In this document: positions 14,201-25,348 of the stretch, piece by piece
How positions within the stretch are numbered: position 1 is the first letter of the stretch
How the letters are laid out: each line of letters begins with the position of its first letter
Source of the DNA: Prunella strophiata
Lineage: Eukaryota > Chordata > Aves > Passeriformes > Prunellidae
Direction: 5' to 3'
Assembly (NCBI GenBank): GCA_036583965.1
Contig: JAZBQD010000014.1
Coordinates: 43,705,490-43,769,489 of the forward strand
DNA length: 64,000 nucleotides
Position numbers and translations under genes: made by a program
The notes under the pieces: generated by a model
What the model was told of the DNA's origin: nothing
Databases searched by the model: none
Seen by the model: only the letters and a program-made list of their open reading frames with translations

Positions 14201-15030
14201 AAAAAAAATCAAAGGAAAATTTAAAAAGCAAACAAAGAAAACAACAACAACAAAAAACCCTGAAGGAGTTATGAGAGTTGGAAAAAGGGCAGAATTAGTA
14301 CCAAAAGATGCCACTGTATGTGAACTCTCCTCTCAGCTTTTTGCATCATCTCAGCTTTCTCAGTGTTGCATCTTCTGGAGTGCAGAGGGTCTGGCTGTTA
14401 GTGGCCTTAGGCCATTCTCTTACCTGTTCACCTTTGGGACAATAATGGTTGTTTGAAGGCTGCTGCCTAGATTTTCTCCCCATGTGACTGTTCACATAGT
14501 CATGTCCAAGCTTGGTGATGTTTGTTTTATATTTACTATGATAAGCTGATTTACTGTTTTCTATATAAATTGTTTAACATGACCTTGAAAGTCTAGAGTT
14601 AACGTGAATTATAGAAAGAGATAAAGTCAAATTTCATCATTAATATTTTTTTTCTGTCTTTTTCAAGACATTTTTCTTTTCTTTCAGGTAAGAACTTTCT
14701 CCAAAGTATACATGTGTGTCCATACATCATGCATGTACTGCATGTTACCCTCTGCATTACAGGAATATTAACAAGGATAAAAGGGCTAAGGTGAAGCTTT
14801 TGAATGTTAGAAAGTAGCAAGTTTAAGATGCCCTTGTTAATCTTTTTTCATCTGTATTCTGCACTGAAGCAGATGGAGATCCCATGGAGGAACAATACAT
14901 GCTGATGCTGCATAATGCACTTTGCACAGGGGACTGAGTCAAGGTTGTGTAGTCAGCTGGCATCTCATGATTTTTGGGTGGCTGTCTTTGCTACCCACAT
15001 AAGACTTTCTGAGTAGGTTTCTTGCTTCTT
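11266..15030. other. No gene recognised; two A-tracts
   Basis: Ordinary AT-rich DNA with short chance frames. A-tracts of 21 bases (12095-12115) and 16 bases (12248-12263) are the only simple repeats. The 105-codon + frame at 14139-14456 contains a lysine/threonine-rich stretch translated from A-rich simple sequence and is overlapped by an open minus frame, so I do not call it coding. Confidence 0.55.
12095..12115. repeat. Poly(A) tract, 21 bases
   Basis: An uninterrupted A run, with a second run of 16 A starting 133 bases downstream at 12248-12263. These are probably mononucleotide microsatellites or remnants of retroposition. No source element is visible. Confidence 0.85.
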
Positions 15031-15031
15031 C

Positions 15032-15078
15032 TAAAAAAACAAAAACAAAAACAAAAACAACAACAAAAAACCAAAACC
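15032..15078. repeat. (AAAAAC)n-type simple repeat
   Basis: The run is built from repeated AAAAAC units followed by AAC units and interrupted A-runs. It causes the phenylalanine/valine-rich stretch in the minus-strand frame at 14939-15250, which is therefore an artefact of the repeat rather than a membrane protein. Confidence 0.85.
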
Positions 15079-15699
15079 GAAAAAATGACAACAAACATTT
15101 TATAGAAGATACAACCATGTATGTGTGTCCCATATTATGGACAGATGTACTTTTCCAGATCCAGCTGTGCTGAGGTGAAGAGTTATTCTCCCTGCAGTTG
15201 ATAGTCACCCACCCCTTCCCCAGGAAATGTTCCTGCTCCCTGGTACCCACTGGCTGAGCCTGCTGTCCACCTCCAAAGTGGAATTAAATCATTGCAGGTC
15301 AGACAGGGTGAGCAGGAGGCTTCATTCCCCTGCTTCATTCAGGTTGAAATGTTTAGAGGAAAGTAAGACTTCCCAGGAGGTTCATAACTCTCTCATCAGC
15401 CCCTGAGAAATGCTATCCATGAGCTGATTCCTCTTGACAGAGGTGGATAAAATTGTGCCAGTGAGCTGTTTGCAAAGAGGCGTTTCCAGAGTGCTCTTCT
15501 GCTGACACCTTGGCAGCAGAAGGACAGTGGACATTTTGTTCTCTCCCTAAAGCTATATTAGATGCTCTTGTGACAGAGAAAAGGCCTTTCCCTAGAAAAT
15601 AAAACAAACTTTATATAAATTGTGCATCTTCTCAAATAAAGAGAATTATTTTTGATGGCAAGAAAGAACAAAAACCTAAGCAAATCAGTCTGAATTCTC

Positions 15700-15770
15700 T
15701 GCTTTGATCAGGAGATTGGACCAGAGACCTCTTGAGATCCTTCAAACTTGAATTATCCTGTGATTTTTTA
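15700..15770 (+). mobile_element. CR1 LINE 3'-terminal fragment
   Basis: The sequence follows the CR1 3' end in order: a 'ttggac.aga..acctcttgag' block, a 'tccttcaaactt' block, then an 'ttatcctgtgatt' end corresponding to the usual ATTCTATG-type terminus. It is short and diverged, as expected of a 5'-truncated old copy. A T-run follows directly. Confidence 0.6.
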
Positions 15771-18479
15771 TTTTTTTTTTAAGTAAAAACTAACCAGCTG
15801 TAGATGGTTATAGCTGTCACTAATGGTATCAATTGAGTGCAAATAATTAGTGCTTTGGGGGACTTTGGGGAGGGCTCCCATTAGAGCTGGGACAATAGGA
15901 TGCCAAGTTGTTCACAGAGGGATGGTTTCCACTCAGTCTCTCTGGTTCTTCTAACTGCTCTCATGGTCCCAAAATTTTTGGGATCTGCTAGCTGAGCTGG
16001 TAGAAAACTACCACATGAGCTGACCTGGCTCATCCATGGATCAGACAGTGAAAAAAATGGGAAAAGGTGGGGCCATCCAGCCAGAAAAAAAGCCCTGCAA
16101 AAGCAGGGCCTTAGCTTCTAGCATTAGCAAGCTGTGAGACAGTACAGTTTTATTCTTGTAAGTTAATGTGGATGCATCTACTCACTGTCTGGGTCAGTTC
16201 TCCCATCATGATGTTGAATTATTTAATACAGCATCTGATCCTTTAGGATTGCAACCCTGTGATGTAAGCTGGTCTCTGTGCCTCTGTCTTGCAATGTACA
16301 GGCTGAGAGCTTAGGTTGTGAGTGCCAGGAATCAAGTCATGTCTCTGTGAAGTACCACTTATGTCTCTGCTATTAAATAAGTGATAAACTACAAAGAGCT
16401 TTTCACTTCCCAGTAAGTTGCCTGTTTGGAGATTTTTCTGTCTTTTGATCATAGGTCAGATTCATCCTTTTTGTTGTTGAAACAGTTTGGATTTTTTTGA
16501 CTGATTTTCAGTGCAACCTCCAATGCTATTCTTTTGCTGAGGTTACCTATATTTATGTTGCTGACTTGTGTGCAATGAAGCCTAGAAAGAACAGGCCAGC
16601 TCTCTCCTCCCTGCCTCTGGTTGCAAGCTCCTGCTGTTTCCAATCAAACAGCTGTGGGCTGAGCTGGACTAGCTCACAGATCTGAGCAGAGAAAATGAAC
16701 TCTGCAGCAAACCCAGCTGAGGGGTTACAGTCAGCCTGGCAAGGTGGTCCAGCTGCCCATGCCCTGCCCTGTCCCTAAGGCAGCCAATGCATGAGGGAGA
16801 CAGGAACAGACCACTGGGCAGGGAAGGGAATGCTCCCTTGGGCAGCAGCCTACAATTAGCTTGCAAAAAGGGATTGTGAGACACCACGATTAGGTACCGT
16901 CTGCTCTTCAGAAGTACTTGCATTAAAATTTTTCTTCGGGTGATTTTGCACATAAAAATATTCTATGAGAAATTTCCTGTGAAGCTGCAGAGCCGGTAAG
17001 ACACTCTATCATAACTTCTTCATCCAACAAATGTAACAGGAAAGAATGATTATTTAATTTGGCAGAAAACAAAACCAAGCCAGAGAATATTTTATACTTC
17101 ATCAGTTAAATATTTACAATAGTAAAGCAAAGTGGTGGTTTTCTTTTTAGCTTTCGGCAACAAGTGCAATGATTAGCTACACATGAAGTCAGTGTGAATG
17201 AATAACAGTATTTTTAAGAAGCTGTCAGAGGCTTATCTCACAGCTGGCATCTATTAATACAGTGAGTGATTTCTAACATAGATAGACTCCAAAATTAACA
17301 CTATCCATTAAGGAAGACTGCTATAATTATGTCAGAATACTTTGGCTGTCAATAAACAAGTCACTCTTAATGTATGTATTCATATCCATTAACATTGGTT
17401 TCTAAACAGAGAAGCTGTAAATTTGGGGGGTTTTGATACAACTTAGTCTATAGATCATTTAACATAATCAAAAAAATCCCCAATTTGTCTATTATTTCCA
17501 CATCAGCAATTTTTGTGGAAACTGACCAGTTTGATGTGGCTCTTTTTTCTAGCAAAGTTTTCACATTAATATGTGCTTTCCCCATGACTCCTCAGGCTTC
17601 TCAGAAGTGGCACAGTTATTCCAGACTCAGCAGCAATAAATTCCAAATTATCCTCTAGCTTGTTTTTGCACACCCACAGAAAACAACTTCCCTGCGGTTA
17701 TTCTCAGAAGACTTGAGATTCCATCTGCTTACTTTATTTCAGGTGGAAAAGGAAACCCGAAGAAGATAAAACTGACAAGTCTGCATCCATTTAAATCTCT
17801 TCAAAATCCAGAGTGAGTGCTTGGATTTAAGCAGAGTCACCGAAGATTTACAGTGGCAGGCAGACAAGAACTCAGAGAGCTCCAGGGCTGAGTTAGGAAC
17901 ACATGTAAACAACCTCAAAGCAAGTTTAAAGAAGAGTGAACTTGTGCCCACTGTTTATTTCAGTGTAAACACATAATGCTATCTTGAAATACAGTCTGTG
18001 AATTGATTCAGGCAGTAAATGTGACCCTGTCAACTACCAGAAGAAGGGTTCTCAGCTGGCTCACTGAGGGAATATAGCAGACTGAGGTCCAGTGATCAGC
18101 TCCTAGGTGAGTGTCAAACCAGGCTGGAATAAAGGAGAATGCTGCCATGATTCTGAGGATTTATGTGTTGCAAGGACAGCTACAAAAAATTCAAACAACC
18201 TACTGTATTACTACTTTTACAGCTGCTCTGATTCTTACACCTCTATTTAATTTTAAACACAAAGAGTGACTCTGAGATCACATCTGTCTGTCTAAAATAT
18301 TTCCTGTGCAACAGGAAAAAAGATACAGTTGCTACCCTCTGTATAATATTCTTTGGGGTTCTTTTAAAAAGTAGGTATCTACTAAAGCAACTTAGAAGCT
18401 GGTTTTTCTTTTTTCAAGAAAATAAAAAACCAAACTGATGTACTTTGTACATAAAATATCTTGGATTATGGAAGACTCA
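15771..18479. other. No gene recognised
   Basis: Only short chance frames on both strands. One small GC-rich hairpin (7-bp arms GCCCTGC/GCAGGGC with an AAAA loop) lies at 16092-16109. It has no evident role in a vertebrate context. Confidence 0.55.
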
Positions 18480-19530
18480 TGTAATCCCTAAATGTGTAGG
18501 AGGTCTGAAACTGAGGTCTCCAATACTGTAGGAGGCTGAGATTACAAACATGTGAAGTAAGCAATGTTGGCACGGTACTGGGCTCTCTTTGATATGCCTT
18601 TTCCACTCCTACTGTCCCTGGAGGGGACATGAACCTGTAACTCTAAACCCTAAGGGAGACTTGGGGTTGAGACTGAGGTCCCAGCACCATGGGTGGCCAA
18701 TACAAGAAAGATGTGAAGAGACCAATGTTAGTGCATTGCTGTGCTCCCCTTGCTATGCTTTTTACAGCTCCAGTCCATAGAGCTGTAAACATTGTGGGTC
18801 TCTGAACCCAGACCCTACCCCTTGACCCTAACGTTGGGTTTTGGTATAGGCTGAGACCCCACGTTCCATGGATGACTGAGTTAAGAAACATGTAAGAAGT
18901 GTCAATGTTGGTGCTGTCCTGTGCCCTCCTTGGTATGCCTTCTCAAGCCTCGGTGTCCCTGTTGTGTAGGCTTTGTGGTTCTCTGAACCCTTGTCCTCAT
19001 TCTAATTGTGGCTTGTGGTTGAGACTGAGGTCTCAGGTACCATGGCTGGCCCAGACCAGAAAGATACAGAGAGAACAATGTTGGTGCAGTGCATGTTCTC
19101 CTTGCCTCACCTTTTTCAGACCTGGAATCCCTGGGACTCTTTTCTTTGTGGTTCTCTGAACCCTAACCCTACCCTTTTACCCTAAAGGCAGCTTGGGGTT
19201 GAGGCCAATGTGCCAGGTACTACGAGTGGCCCAGATCAGAAAATGTGGAAGGAGCAGTGTAGATGCAGTGTCCTGCTTACTGTGGTATCTCTTTTCAAGC
19301 TCCAGTGTCTGTGGAGCTGTATGCCTGCTGGTTGTCTGAAGCCCAACTGTAAACCTAATTGTTTAGGTTAAACCTTGGAGTTTAGGATGAAGGTTCCAAG
19401 TTCCATGGGTGGCCCAGGTAAGAATGACTCCTTCAGGAAAAAGGAATATTGCTGTAATGCTGTGTTCTCCTTGGCATGCCTTTCCAGGCCTGACGTGCCT
19501 GGAGCTGTAGGCTCTGGGTCTTTCTGAACC
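18480..19530. repeat. Tandem array, about six diverged units of 162-183 bp
   Basis: A conserved 'gagactgaggt' landmark, usually followed by a 'accatggg.ggcc' block, recurs at 18507, 18669, 18849, 19021, 19201 and 19384 (spacings 162, 180, 172, 180 and 183). Each unit then has an 'aatgttggtgca.tgctgtgctctccttg.tatgcc' type block, a 'cc.ggagctgta' block and 'ctctgaaccctaaccctacc', a telomere-like CCCTAA-rich stretch. Units are diverged from one another by substitutions and small indels, so the array is old. The frames at 18589-18780, 18643-18891 and 18899-19159 are translations of the repeat and are not genes. It may be a satellite relic or an internal minisatellite of a mobile element. Confidence 0.88.
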
Positions 19531-20347
19531 TTCTTCCTTGCTAATTAAAAATGAAACATACCACACAGTAAAAGTAAAGTTTCACCCAGACTATTTTATG
19601 GAATGTATTGTGTCTCTTGCCTTTACTTCCCTGGCTTTCCCACTGTCTAGGTACAGCTGTGATATGCTCATATGATCACTGATGTTCCTGCTGTTCATCT
19701 TTATGTGGGTAACATTAGTTTTACAATACTTCCCATCTTTGATAATGCCAGAAACAGACATTTTAAGGTTGCTTCTGAGCTCAGAGGTTTTGTATAGCAA
19801 CACCATTCATCAGCACATCTAAGACACTGTGATTCAACTGGCCAGAAATAATTCTTCCAGGCTCTTTACTGAGGACTCCATACTGAAATGGCAGCATGCT
19901 GTTAGAGATCATCCTAACTATGCCTACTATGACAACCCCTTTCTTACAACTTTTGAACATCAGAGAAAGCTTATATAATCTGTAAAATCATCACCACAGG
20001 TGAATTATATTTTTTTCTCCCAGATCCAGACTTTCAATGTACTGTAAGGAACATAGAGTACTGGTGTGATTCTAGTATGTGTCTTCATATAGAGATCTGA
20101 GAGAATGATTCAAAACTTCTTTGCTTTGTACATATCAAAGTTCAAGATCCTTTTGTAATGGATTGTAGGATGCATCACCAAGGATGTGTCAGAGGCTGCA
20201 TCACCCTATCCTTCAAGTACAGCACTGTTTCTGACAATTTACTGATAAAATGTTTTAACTGATTTTTAACTTAAAATAGAAAGCAAAAAACCTAAACCAG
20301 TCATGTTAGAAATTTATCTATTTGCCTTTTATCCCACATCTCTGCTA
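19531..20347. other. No gene recognised
   Basis: AT-rich sequence between the tandem array and a CR1 copy. Frames are short and unrecognisable. Confidence 0.55.
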
Positions 20348-21450
20348 GAATCATATAACCATTAAGGTTGGAAAAGACCTCCAAGATCATCACCTAGCAT
20401 CAAAACAGACCACCAACCCATGTCCTCAACAGCTGTATCCACATGGGTTTTTTGAAAATTTTTAGGATGGTGATCCTACGACTTTCCTGAGCAGGCTGTT
20501 CCAATGCTTGACAACCATTTCTATGAAGAAATTTCTCCAAATATCTATTCTAAATCTTCCCCATTACAGGGGACAAGAGGCTGAGCCCCCCTACATCACC
20601 ACAGCCTCCTTTCAGGTAGTTGTAGAGAGCCATAAGGTTTCCCCTGAGCCTCCTTTTCTCCAGGATAAACACCCCCAGCTCCCTCAGGTGCTCCTCATTT
20701 GAGTTGAGTTCCAGACTCTTCACCAGCTCCATGCAGACTCTCCAGCCCCTCAATGTCCTTGTTCTAGTGAGGGGCCCAGAACTGGACACATTCCATAAGG
20801 TGTGACTTCACCAGTGCTGAACAGAGGGGGACAATCACTGCCTGGTCCTGCTGGCCACACTATTCCTGATATAGGCCAGGATACCACTGGCTTTCTTGGC
20901 CACTTGGGCACACACTGGCTCATGTTCAGCTGCTGTTGACCAGCACCCACAGGTCCTTTTCCTGTGAGCACCTTTCCACCCACTCTTCCCTCAGCTTGCA
21001 GCACTGCATGAGGTTGTTGTGACCCAAGTGCAGGACCAAGCACTAGGCGTTGTTGAGTCTTATCCGGCTGGCCTTGGTCTGTTGATCCAGCCTGTCCTGA
21101 TCCCTTGGCAGAGCCTTCTTACCCTCCATCAGTAGATCAACATTCCCACCAAGCTTGGTGTCATCTGCGAACCGACTGAGAATGCATTTGATCCCCTTGT
21201 CCAGATCATCAGCGAAGATATTAAACAGGACTGGCCCCAGTACTGAGTCCTGGGGAACCCCACTGGTGACTGGCCACCAGCTGGATGTAACTCCACTCAC
21301 CACCACTCTCTGGGCCCAGCTATCCAGCCAGTTTTTTTACCCAGCCCCTATCCACACCATTGGAAGCCAGTTTCCCCAGGAGAATGTGGTGGGAAATGGT
21401 GTCAAATGCTTCACTAAAAGTTTAGGTAGACAACATCTGCGGCCTAAGAC
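20348..21450 (-). mobile_element. CR1 LINE, 5'-truncated, minus strand
   Basis: The element reads on the minus strand. Its 3' end lies at about 20348 (the complement of the CR1 'gaggtcttttccaacctt...gattct' terminus), and it runs up through the 3' UTR and the C-terminal part of ORF2 to about 21450. The minus frame at 21043-21306 shows clear reverse-transcriptase motifs: [17 protein letters not shown], then the catalytic FADDTKLGG block. CR1 elements encode an endonuclease/reverse transcriptase and are usually 5'-truncated on insertion, as here. The copy has stop codons and frameshifts and cannot be active. The + strand frame at 21155-21544 is its shadow. Confidence 0.95.
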
Positions 21451-24400
21451 CTGGTTGCATGTTTTCATGGAGCTCTGTCTGGGTTGCCACATCCTTTCTG
21501 CATGCAGAGGATGCAAGGTTTTTGTTCATTATTTTGTTCAATAATGTGAAAACATAGGAGCATTCAAACTTTCCCTAGTGTTAAATCTCCTGAAATGTCA
21601 CATGTAGGCCTTGTATGGTGGACATACATTGATGGTATGGTATTAACAACTGCTATGGAAGCTGCTATAAGCAATAAACAGGTGCAGATCTATACCTTAG
21701 TGTATCTATGCATCTCTATACAGATGTATCTATACACTTCTACCTGGAGGATAACAGTCAAGTGTCATGCTTCTTCACTCACAGATTTGCATGATCAGCT
21801 CAGCTGGGCAAAAGCAACTGGGGACACTGGCCTCATCTGTTAATAGCTCTCCCTCACAACACATAATGACCACCTGGTCCCCAATGCCACTCTTGTAAGC
21901 ATGTCTGTGCCTGCCTGCTGGTCAATTGATGATCAGCCTCTTTGACTGGTGTTAGTTCACCCAGTAATGCAAAGCAGCTGATGAGCAGACCTGGCCTACT
22001 TGTCAAGGCCCTTTGCCTTGTTATGTAGCAGCACAAAGCAACCAGGGCCCACTGAAGAATCTGGCTCAAAACTTGTGTTTTACAGCTGAGCCAAGATCCT
22101 GCATTTATATCTTCAGGTTTTGTGAGGTATTATGGTAACTTTATTTTGTCTTATTGGGTTTCCCCACAGGCTTTCTGGTTAAATATTCACATGTAAAATT
22201 CTCACACAAAAATCAATGTTAAATTGGAGTCATTATTAAGAATGCATATCACTAATTTAACTGAAAGTGATCCTGGAAAAGATACTAGCTGCAGCCACTG
22301 ATGGCTACTCTTATCAAAATCAGGCTCCACTTTTTCCCAGATTTGGTTGTATCTGCAACCAATGAACTGAATGTCAGGTCCTTAATACTACCAATGAGAC
22401 TACAAGTAAATGCATATTCTTGCACTGAAGTCTGCTAGATATTTTTTTTTTTTGTGAGTTGATATCTCAAGTGTAAGAAGGCTTTGAATTGTAAACTGAA
22501 TAGTCTGTTTTGTTTCTATACTATCCTTTGATCAATGGATTACAAAATTGTTAAGATATACAAATCTAAAAAACTCTTTGCAGTTGCCTTTTCTATTGGT
22601 CTTAATACAGCAGGCAGTTTGTTGGCAATTACAAACTGTTTATTTTAACTAAGCCTACATTCAGTCATGCATATCAAGGTAATCTGATGATTGAAGACTT
22701 CTGTATGTCCATCCCTTGTCCCAGTCAAGCCAACTGAAAAATCCCAGTGCTTTGTCTGTTACCAGCATGCTAAATTGATCTTCAGCCTATGTCATACTAC
22801 TCTTTGAAGCTATATCACCCTTTGATTACTGCAATGTCTAAAATAAAAATCATAAGGATGATACTTACTGTGGAACCCAACCAATTCTATAGCTTCAAAG
22901 ATTATAGATTATGTAGATTTATTTTAGAAGATCAGCTTATCAATAATGTTAGCATTAATGAAAATAATACTCTTCTGCCTTATAATGGGCTTTCTTCCAT
23001 ATCAAGTCTGCTGTCCTTCTTCCTCATACCTAAGAAAAAGGCTCCAAACATCAAGAATTCCACATTCCAAATTCCATTTAAATAATTTATTATCAATGCT
23101 AACTTGAATGCTTGTTTTTGAAGCATTCCACATCTTCTCTGCCTTGAGTGTTACAATGCTCTTTATTCTTTAAGACTAGTCCAAAGAGCTCACTCAATAT
23201 ACTTAAGTGCTCTGTTCTGTCAGAATGATATCTCATCCTGGCAAATATCCAACTGGTATTTCATTTAAATTTACACCACAGAAACCATTAGGATTTGAAC
23301 TCCCTTCACTCAATTCTCATCACACAAACCCACGTTTGTACCCCAGTGCCAATACACAACCTTCTCACAACACCGTTTGAAATTAAGGGATAGTTAGCTT
23401 CAGGACATGCCATCAAACTGTAATCCATCTTAAAGCTACAACTTGAATAAAGCTCATTTTGGCAGACCAGAGAGATTATGATTCATGCTTTAATTTTATC
23501 TGTCAGGTGCTGTTGCAGTGCTATTCTGGCTAGTGTCCCAGGCGGACTCCCAAGAAGACAGAACAAACAGCTCTTAGAATACACACAGTTTTTAGACTTT
23601 GAAGCTTCACAACTTCTCTTGTATTTGACCTTGTGAAGTTACCCAATGAAGATAAAGTCAATCCATTTTTTCCTGACACTTTCTTGTGGAACTGCTTCTT
23701 TCCTATGTCTGCTTCTTTCCTATGTCTGTCACTTATCTTCTAGTTACACAGGCACAGTCTTACCTGGAGTTACCTACACTTTGAATGGCTCACATAAAGG
23801 TGTGATGGTTAACCCAAGCACAGTATCTACTGCATTCTGCTGCATGTTAATGAGAGATATGGCTGAAGAGTTTCAGATACATGTCTCTTTTCTTAACTGT
23901 GCAATAGCTTTTTTACAACAAGTAAATCCAATTATAGGATTTTTTTTCTTTCAAACAATTCCAGGCATATCTAAAATGCCTGAACTTGTTTAAAATTGTC
24001 TTACATGTGCAGCTAACAAATATTCTGTGGTTAATAGATGAGTTAGTATCTCACATTATGAATTACTTTATCTACTTAAGTACTTCCTCAAGGATAAGGG
24101 AAATGCCTTTACTATATGTTCTACTGATATGATAAAAAGGACATTCAACTCTTCATTCTTAGCAATATTTATCAAGGTTTTATGAAAATGGTAGTAGCTA
24201 TATAGATGTGGTGAGAACAAATTTGGATGTTAGAGTTGTCTGGAATACTACAGAATTTGCAATTAATTAAAAATAGAAGATTCTAGTCTTTTCATAAATC
24301 CAGTCTTCAGGAAAGAGCAATTCTTCTCTGAAATATATAATTTAATAGATTATGTATGAAGACTTTATTCTGAAAGAGATACATTAAGGCAATGAATGCC

Positions 24401-24619
24401 CTTATTTATTTTGCAAGTGGTAATGAACAAAGAGAGGGAGATCTGGTCGGTATGTTTGAAAACATAAATCAGAAACTGTCACTCAAAGCTGACTTAAATC
24501 TTGTGCTAACACTGCCTTGATCTCAGGGTTTCTTTGAAGATTTCTTTGTAGGGCTGTAGGAGAGCATTCTGAGGATTAGTCAAGTGTGTGTAACAGCTAC
24601 AGAAGATAACTCTGACGCA
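21451..24619. other. No gene recognised
   Basis: AT-rich DNA with frames up to 115 codons (23646-23993, +) and 98 codons (22789-23085, +). Neither resembles a known family and neither has a visible promoter or splice context. The first contains a local 17-bp duplication. Confidence 0.5.
23689..23725. repeat. 17-bp direct tandem duplication
   Basis: The unit CTGCTTCTTTCCTATGT occurs twice back to back and is followed by CTGTCAC. It looks like a recent replication-slippage duplication. Confidence 0.85.
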
Positions 24620-25272
24620 GAATTAATCATTGAATATGAGGGTTTGTAAGGGACTCATCAGGATGATTGAGTCCAACTCCTGGCCCAGCACAAGGCACCC
24701 CAAGAATCACACCAGGTGACTGAGAATGTTGACCCAAACACTTCTTGCACTCTGTCAGGCTGGTGCTAAGACCACTTCCCTAGGGGAGACTGTTCCAGTA
24801 CATGACCACCCTCTGGGTGAGAAACCTTTTCCTGATATCCAACCTAAACCTACCCTGACACAGCTTCAGGCCATTCCCTTAGGTTCTGTCACTGGTCATG
24901 AGAGTGAAGATATCAGTGTCTGCCCCTCATCTTCCTGTCATGAGGAAGTTGCAGAGTGCAGTGAGGTCTCCCCTCAGTCTCCTCTTCTCCAGGCTTGAAC
25001 AGACCAAGTGACCTCAGCCACTCCACAAAAGGCTTCCCCTCAATCCCTTCACCATCTTTGTTGCCCTCCTTTGGACACTCTCAGGTAGCTTTATATTTTT
25101 CTCATATTGTGGCACCCAAAACTGCCCCCAATACTCAAGGTGAGGCCTCTCAGTGCAGAGCAGAGTGGGATAATCCCCCCCTTTGTCCTGTTTGGTGATG
25201 CTGCATCTCAGAACATTGTTGGCCCTCCTGACTGTCAGGGCACACTGTTGACTCATACTCAACTTGTAAGAA
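24620..25272 (-). mobile_element. CR1 LINE fragment, minus strand, older subfamily
   Basis: On the minus strand this reads as the end of CR1 ORF2 plus 3' UTR. The translation at about 25014-25289 contains the CR1 C-terminal signature (LEYWGQFWVPQYEKNIKL, then a VQRRATKM block). Downstream UTR landmarks (complements of 'ggtttctcacccagagggtg' and 'ctccccagggaagtgg') follow to about 24700. The extreme 3' terminus is eroded. The sequence is diverged from the copy at 20348-21450, so it is a separate insertion of another subfamily. Confidence 0.9.
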
Positions 25273-25314
25273 AATTTGTCATTTTTCAAACACTCTATTT
25301 TGTGTAATTATGTG

Positions 25315-25316
<2 letters not shown>

Positions 25317-25346
<30 letters not shown>
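25317..25346. repeat. Poly(T) tract, 30 bases
   Basis: An uninterrupted run of 30 T lies 45 bases beyond the upper edge of the CR1 copy. CR1 elements do not end in poly(A), so this is not that element's tail. It could be a microsatellite or the tail of a minus-strand retroposed sequence whose body would lie above 25347, where nothing is recognised. Confidence 0.9.

Positions 25347-25348
<2 letters not shown>

Noticed and set aside
14939..15250. Minus-strand frame with a hydrophobic FVVVFVFVFVF-like stretch suggesting a membrane protein
   Set aside because: The stretch is the translation of the (AAAAAC)n simple repeat.
21155..21544. 129-codon + frame
   Set aside because: It is the antisense of the minus-strand CR1 reverse-transcriptase region and runs past the element's edge.
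23646..23993. 115-codon + frame with hydrophobic N-terminus
   Set aside because: The start resembles a signal peptide, but it includes a 17-bp slippage duplication and there is no family match, upstream promoter or splice evidence.
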